This document shows, piece after piece, positions 29,813 through 33,117 of a stretch of 33,117 nt of DNA. The stretch is from Firm-13 sp964579245 (GTDB lineage Bacteria; Bacillota; Clostridia; Saccharofermentanales; Saccharofermentanaceae): the NCBI GenBank assembly GCA_964579245.1, contig CAZOFY010000020.1:1-33117 (forward strand), written 5' to 3'. The notes under the pieces were generated by a model that saw nothing but the letters and a program-made list of their open reading frames with translations, made no database searches and was not told where the DNA came from. The position numbers and the translations under genes were made by a program. The first letter of the stretch is position 1. The number at the start of each line of letters is the position of its first letter.

Positions 29813-30286
29813 ATGTATTTTCGTGAATTTAACCAAACGGATATCGACCTGTTTTCGACCTGGCTTCATAAGGAGTACATCAGGAAATGGTATAACGAGC
29901 CACAGGACTGGCTGATCGAGGTCAAGAGCGACGAGTTTTCCTTTATCCATCACTTTATAGTCGAAGAGAATGGATTTCCGATCGGGTTTTGCCAATATTA
30001 CGACTACGCGATCCCCGGAGAGGATTGGCATGTGACATTTGACATCACAGATACTTACAGCATTGATTATCTTGTCGGCGAGGAAGCTTTTCTCGGCAAA
30101 GGCTACGGAAAGAAGATCGTCGGACAGTTGGTGAAGAAGATTTTCGAGGAAACAAACGCCATGAAAGTTATCGTACAACCGGACGAGGAGAATGCGGCCT
30201 CTCGAAATACCCTGCTCTCAACCGGATTTCAACTGGATGAAGAGAACAATATCTTTGTGATTACGCGAGATAAAGCATGCCAATAA
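29813..30286 (+). CDS. GNAT acetyltransferase, aminoglycoside 6'-acetyltransferase-like
   Basis: A 157-residue acetyltransferase. FREFNQTDIDLFSTWLHKE and KWYNEPQ at the N-terminus, ITDTYSIDYLVGEEAFLGKG in the acetyl-CoA-binding core, and NAASRNTLLSTGFQLDEE near the end resemble AAC(6')-type and related small-molecule N-acetyltransferases. Similarity by eye does not prove aminoglycoside activity. The ATG at 29813 is chosen for AAGGAG 6 nt upstream; the frame continues 10 codons further 5' without a Shine-Dalgarno sequence. It overlaps the regulator gene by 10 nt, so the two are co-transcribed. Confidence 0.85.
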   Translation: MYFREFNQTDIDLFSTWLHKEYIRKWYNEPQDWLIEVKSDEFSFIHHFIVEENGFPIGFCQYYDYAIPGEDWHVTFDITDTYSIDYLVGEEAFLGKGYGKKIVGQLVKKIFEETNAMKVIVQPDEENAASRNTLLSTGFQLDEENNIFVITRDKACQ

Positions 30287-31194
30287 ATCGCTTGTTTGAA
30301 ATTGTCTATATTTTACTGGAGAGATCGACCGTCACCGCGAAGGAGCTGGCGGAGCGGTTGGAGGTGTCTCAGAGGACGATTTACCGCGATGTAGATACCT
30401 TGTCGGAATCCGGTATCCCCGTTTATATGAGCAAGGGAAAGGGCGGAGGGATTTCGCTTTTGCCCGGTTTTGTCTTCAATAAGGCGTTCCTGACGGATGA
30501 AGAGAGACAGGATATCCTGACCTCTATGCGAGCTGTCAGCGCAATTAGTCTCTCATCAAAGAGCTCAGCTCTGCAGAAAATGCAGAATCTTCTCGGGCAG
30601 AGAAGTTGCGATTGGATCGAGGTTGATTTTTCCTCCTGGGGATATTTTGGCAATGACGCATCGACATTTGAAACCATCAAGACGGCCATACTCGGGAAAC
30701 AGGTCCTTTCTTTTCTATACGCCAGCGGCAAAGCAGAGCGCTTGTCTCGCACGGTCCTGCCTCTCAAGCTTCTTTTCAAGGGGGCGGCCTGGTATCTTTA
30801 CGGATACTGTGAATTACGCCGTGATGTTCGATTTTTCAAACTCCGGCGTATCGAGAAGCTGGCAGTCTTGCCGAGGCGGTTTGATATGAGCGCCCCTGAG
30901 CATGTTTTATCATCGCAGCAATTGGACACGAGTCACTATATCAAAGCAGAGGTCCTTATCTCGGGGAGCATGGCTTTTCGCGTACATGATGAGATCAGCG
31001 CCTTTTCAGTGGTGGAAAACGGTGATTTTCTTTGCGAACTCTATCTGCCGGACGTTGATACACTATGCACGTACATCTCATCATTTGGCGAGTACGCGAC
31101 GATTCTCTCTCCGAAGTTAGCAGTAGAAGAGATGCGCCGCCGACTGGAGACTTCTCTTATGAATTACCATCCGACTTTTATGAATAATCCCTGA
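30277..31194 (+). CDS. HTH-WYL domain transcriptional regulator (YafY type)
   Basis: A 305-residue regulator. Residues about 5-60 form a winged helix (VTAKELAERLEVSQRTIYRD then DTLSESGIPVY), followed by the typical GKGGGISLLPGF linker. The middle WYL domain includes WYLYGYCELRRDVRFFKLRR, and a C-terminal WCX-like part completes it. WYL domains bind nucleic acid or small ligands and control DNA repair, defence or stress genes in other bacteria. The start at 30277 lies inside the acetyltransferase gene (10-nt overlap), indicating coupled expression. It probably regulates this cluster, which is an inference. Confidence 0.92.
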   Translation: MPINRLFEIVYILLERSTVTAKELAERLEVSQRTIYRDVDTLSESGIPVYMSKGKGGGISLLPGFVFNKAFLTDEERQDILTSMRAVSAISLSSKSSALQKMQNLLGQRSCDWIEVDFSSWGYFGNDASTFETIKTAILGKQVLSFLYASGKAERLSRTVLPLKLLFKGAAWYLYGYCELRRDVRFFKLRRIEKLAVLPRRFDMSAPEHVLSSQQLDTSHYIKAEVLISGSMAFRVHDEISAFSVVENGDFLCELYLPDVDTLCTYISSFGEYATILSPKLAVEEMRRRLETSLMNYHPTFMNNP

Positions 31195-31210
31195 TCCGAA
31201 AATAATTCCT

Positions 31211-31239
31211 GATAATATGACTCGCTCTTGTCATATAAT
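31211..31239 (+). promoter_or_regulatory. Promoter of the GyrI-like pair
   Basis: A perfect -10 TATAAT (31234-31239) with a poor -35 (GATAAT at 31211-31216, 17-nt spacing) lies 45 nt before the first GyrI-like gene. A weak -35 often means an activator is needed, and the neighbouring WYL regulator is a candidate. Confidence 0.5.
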
Positions 31240-31283
31240 GTACGAGAAAATGTGATTACAAGAAAAGAAAGAAGGTAATCACT

Positions 31284-31763
31284 ATGGAATACGAAATTGT
31301 TGATCAAAAGGAAAAACAGATCGTCGGACTGACAGCGAGAACAGGTAATCTGGATCCCGATTGTCAAAAAATCATCGGCAGCTTATGGCATGAATTCATG
31401 AACCGACAGATTGCCGAAGCGATTCCAAACAAAGCAAACAGTTTTTGCGTCGGACTATACAGTCAGTATAATTTTCAAGACATGACGTATGATGTGACTG
31501 TCGGGTGTGAAGTAACGGCTCATAGCGAGTCCGGCCTTACATTAAGGATTATTCCGGCAGGTAGATATGCCATGTTCTCTGTACGTGGGGATGTGGTCGA
31601 GGATGTTGCAAAAGCGTGGGATACGATATGGGAAATGCCTCTGGAACGAACATATACCGGCGATTATGAAGAATATATTAGTAATGAGAACGGGATCGCA
31701 GACGTTAGAATCTATATTGCTTTGACGCCTGGCGAAGGAAATGAACATCAATTATCCTCCTGA
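31284..31763 (+). CDS. GyrI-like effector-binding domain protein
   Basis: A 159-residue stand-alone GyrI-like (AraC effector-binding) domain. The N-terminal YEIVDQKEKQIVGLTART, the middle FCVGLYSQYNFQDMTYDVTV, the turn LRIIPAGRYAMFSVRG and the final ADVRIYIALTP correspond to the SHS2-type ligand-binding fold used by multidrug-binding regulators. There is no DNA-binding domain, so it likely binds a small molecule directly or acts as a hydrolase, as shown for some GyrI-like proteins. The Shine-Dalgarno sequence is GAAGG about 9 nt upstream. A second GyrI-like gene follows after 36 nt. Confidence 0.85.
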   Translation: MEYEIVDQKEKQIVGLTARTGNLDPDCQKIIGSLWHEFMNRQIAEAIPNKANSFCVGLYSQYNFQDMTYDVTVGCEVTAHSESGLTLRIIPAGRYAMFSVRGDVVEDVAKAWDTIWEMPLERTYTGDYEEYISNENGIADVRIYIALTPGEGNEHQLSS

Positions 31764-31799
31764 AGGAGAGCACCGCTACATTGCGGAAGAGGAAATAGT

Positions 31800-32447
31800 A
31801 TGCCATATGATTTTAAGAAACAAGATAAAGCATTATACCAACCAGGAAACGCCCCGGTAAGAATCGATGTTCCGGAATTGCTTTTCCTCCAGGTCGACGG
31901 ACGAGGGGACCCGAATGAGCCGAAAGGTGAATATCAGACGGCTGTCGAAGTCCTGTATACATTATCCTATGCAATCCGCATGATGCCAAAGAGCAGACAA
32001 GCACCGGCGGGATATTTCGAATATGTCGTTGGACCGCTTGAAGGACTGTGGTGGTTTGACGATAATCATGAGCCTGGCGTTGTGGATAAAGCCAGATTCT
32101 GCTGGACCATGATGATCCGACAACCGGATTTTGTTACGGAAGAAGTTTTTCGCGAAGCCTGCGACATCGTTGCCGGGAAGAAGCCGGGGCTTGATTTGTC
32201 GAAGGCCCGGCTCGTCCCATATCTCGAGGGCCCATGCGTTCAATGTATGCATAACGGGCCGTTCGATGAAGAACCAAAAACAATATCCCGTATGCAGGTG
32301 TTCATGAAACAGGAGGGAGTAATACAAGATTTGTCTGATACGCGAAGGCACCATGAAATTTATCTTTCAGATCCTCGAAAAACCGAGCCGTCGAAAATGA
32401 AGACGATTTTGCGTTATCCTGTCAGCCTGAGCATATCTGGTAAATAA
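31800..32447 (+). CDS. GyrI-like small-molecule-binding protein
   Basis: A 215-residue protein of the GyrI-like small-molecule-binding group of about 210 residues. MPYDFKKQDKALYQP at the start, LLFLQVDGRGDPNE, AGYFEYVVGPLEGLWWF, RFCWTMMIRQPDFVT and KTILRYPVSL at the end are conserved in this group of otherwise uncharacterised proteins. The Trp- and aromatic-rich middle suggests a hydrophobic ligand pocket. It is likely co-transcribed with the first GyrI-like gene. The gap after its stop to the transposon end at about 32480 contains no terminator. Confidence 0.88.
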   Translation: MPYDFKKQDKALYQPGNAPVRIDVPELLFLQVDGRGDPNEPKGEYQTAVEVLYTLSYAIRMMPKSRQAPAGYFEYVVGPLEGLWWFDDNHEPGVVDKARFCWTMMIRQPDFVTEEVFREACDIVAGKKPGLDLSKARLVPYLEGPCVQCMHNGPFDEEPKTISRMQVFMKQEGVIQDLSDTRRHHEIYLSDPRKTEPSKMKTILRYPVSLSISGK

Positions 32448-32478
32448 AATCCTTACTACCGCTTTACACGTCAATGAG

Positions 32479-32949
32479 GCGGGCTGTTGCAAAAGTGATT
32501 GAAAAATCACTGGAGCAAGGGCTCTTTTTCATATGTCTAAGAGAAACCACCTCCGGTGACCTTTCAAAAGGGTCGCTAGAGGCGGTTCTTATTCACTTAT
32601 TGTCGATTCTTTGTGCTTGGGCGCAGGAAATTCAGCGATACGATTTTGCTTCGCTGTTTCAACCAGGAATCAGGCGATTTACTTCATGTGAAGCAGCTGT
32701 TTGCATCGGTTTCCCTGAATTTAGCATGGAGTCTGTTGATGTAGTAACCCATGCTCATCAGCAGGAAATCGGTTCGGACACTTTTCTTTCCCCGCATCAG
32801 GAATCTTCGGAATCCGCTATCTTCTTTTATCACGCTAAAGGCGCCTTCAATCGGAATGAACCGATTCATTCAAAGGAGAATTCCTTTGGGCGTTGTTGTT
32901 TTTCTAAGGGGGGTGCCGTAGTTCGGGGAAAGGGCTATGAATTCTTCAT
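32479..32949 (-). mobile_element. Truncated IS1182-type insertion sequence, transposase 3' end
   Basis: The left edge starts with GGGCTGTTGCAAAA (32481-32494), an end seen in several DDE insertion sequences, followed by a hairpin AGTGATT-GAAA-AATCACT and a short GAGC/GCTC hairpin with five T. A minus-strand transposase remnant lies within. The upstream part of the element is missing: the sequence passes into the 74-bp array at about 32950. No matching opposite end is present in the window. Confidence 0.6.
32684..32890 (-). pseudogene. IS1182-family transposase, C-terminal fragment with internal stop
   Basis: On the minus strand, PKGILL, a TGA at 32872-32870, then MNRFIPIEGAFSVIKEDSG, FRRFLMRGKKSVRTDFLL and YYINRLHAKF. 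The pattern GILLRMNRS-x-EGAFGV-x-KED-x-GFRRF-x-RGK is the C-terminal signature of IS1182-like DDE transposases. The TGA stands where the family has Arg, consistent with a CGA-to-TGA change. The N-terminal two thirds, including the first catalytic Asp residues, is absent, so the copy cannot transpose by itself. Confidence 0.7.
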
Positions 32950-32952
32950 TTA

Positions 32953-33117
32953 TCAATGATTACCGACTAAATCGCTGAAATACAACATCCGGTATGTGCA
33001 TCAATGAGTAATAAAAGCGTTATTTATCAATGATTACCCACACAATCGGTGCAAACAGACGATTTCGTATGTGCATCAATGAGTGATAAAGCTATTATTT
33101 ATCAATGATTACCCACA
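32953..33117. repeat. Second array of the 74-bp repeat, cut by the window end
   Basis: Units begin at 32953, 33027 and 33102 (periods 74 and 75 bp); the third is cut by the window edge. They share TCAATGATTACC, GTATGTGCATCAATGAG and a TATTATTTA-like end with the first array near 27.8 kb. In both full units the second half is better conserved than the 27 nt after TTACC. The array starts directly after the transposase remnant, and its full extent is unknown. Confidence 0.85.

Noticed and set aside
32474..32959. Plus-strand 161-codon open frame
   Set aside because: It runs antisense to the recognisable transposase fragment and through the element's terminal sequence, with no family features; it is a shadow.

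Overview
The window looks like chromosomal DNA from an anaerobic, plant-fibre-using member of the Clostridia (Bacillota). Three things point there: a cellobiose phosphorylase and a cellodextrin phosphorylase of the Clostridium thermocellum type, a clostridial pyruvate phosphate dikinase, and the Firmicutes gene order yicC-remA-gmk-rpoZ. Ribosome-binding sites are strong (GGAGG class) and promoters are of sigma-A type. The species cannot be fixed from the sequence alone.

Region 1 (1-9.8 kb) is a carbohydrate region. A tRNA-Ala(GGC) on the minus strand is followed by a sugar-type solute-binding lipoprotein with no permease beside it, then an 811-residue GH94 cellobiose phosphorylase, then mnmA (tRNA 2-thiolation) with an alpha/beta hydrolase, and then a roughly 990-residue GH94 cellodextrin phosphorylase. 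The two phosphorylases would shorten imported cellodextrins to glucose 1-phosphate and glucose without spending ATP.

Region 2 (9.8-27.5 kb) is housekeeping on the plus strand: purF behind its own promoter and a leader terminator; an RluA-type pseudouridine synthase and a HAD phosphatase; rplM-rpsI; an amidohydrolase followed by tsaE-tsaB-rimI; a Crh-like HPr paralogue overlapping uvrC; a GNAT acetyltransferase and a metallophosphoesterase; yicC-remA-gmk-rpoZ-glyQS; and ppdK with a strong terminator. Many of these genes overlap by 4 nt (ATGA or GTGA), which suggests translational coupling. The Crh-like protein has Gln at the position of the HPr catalytic His and keeps the regulatory Ser46, so carbon-catabolite regulation may connect to the phosphorylase region.

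Region 3 (27.5-33.1 kb) is accessory. It opens with about 1 kb of gene-free, AT-richer DNA that holds a degenerate tandem array with a 73-74 bp unit and several hairpins. Next come a minus-strand acidic lipoprotein with an 18-bp repeat interrupted by a 100-N assembly gap, and a plus-strand group (GNAT acetyltransferase, HTH-WYL regulator, two GyrI-like ligand-binding proteins) that looks like a small-molecule sensing or detoxification set. The end holds a broken IS1182-type transposase fragment abutting a second copy of the same 74-bp array, which runs off the window. The paired arrays around accessory genes are the least explained structure here. No complete new system can be claimed from sequence reading alone.
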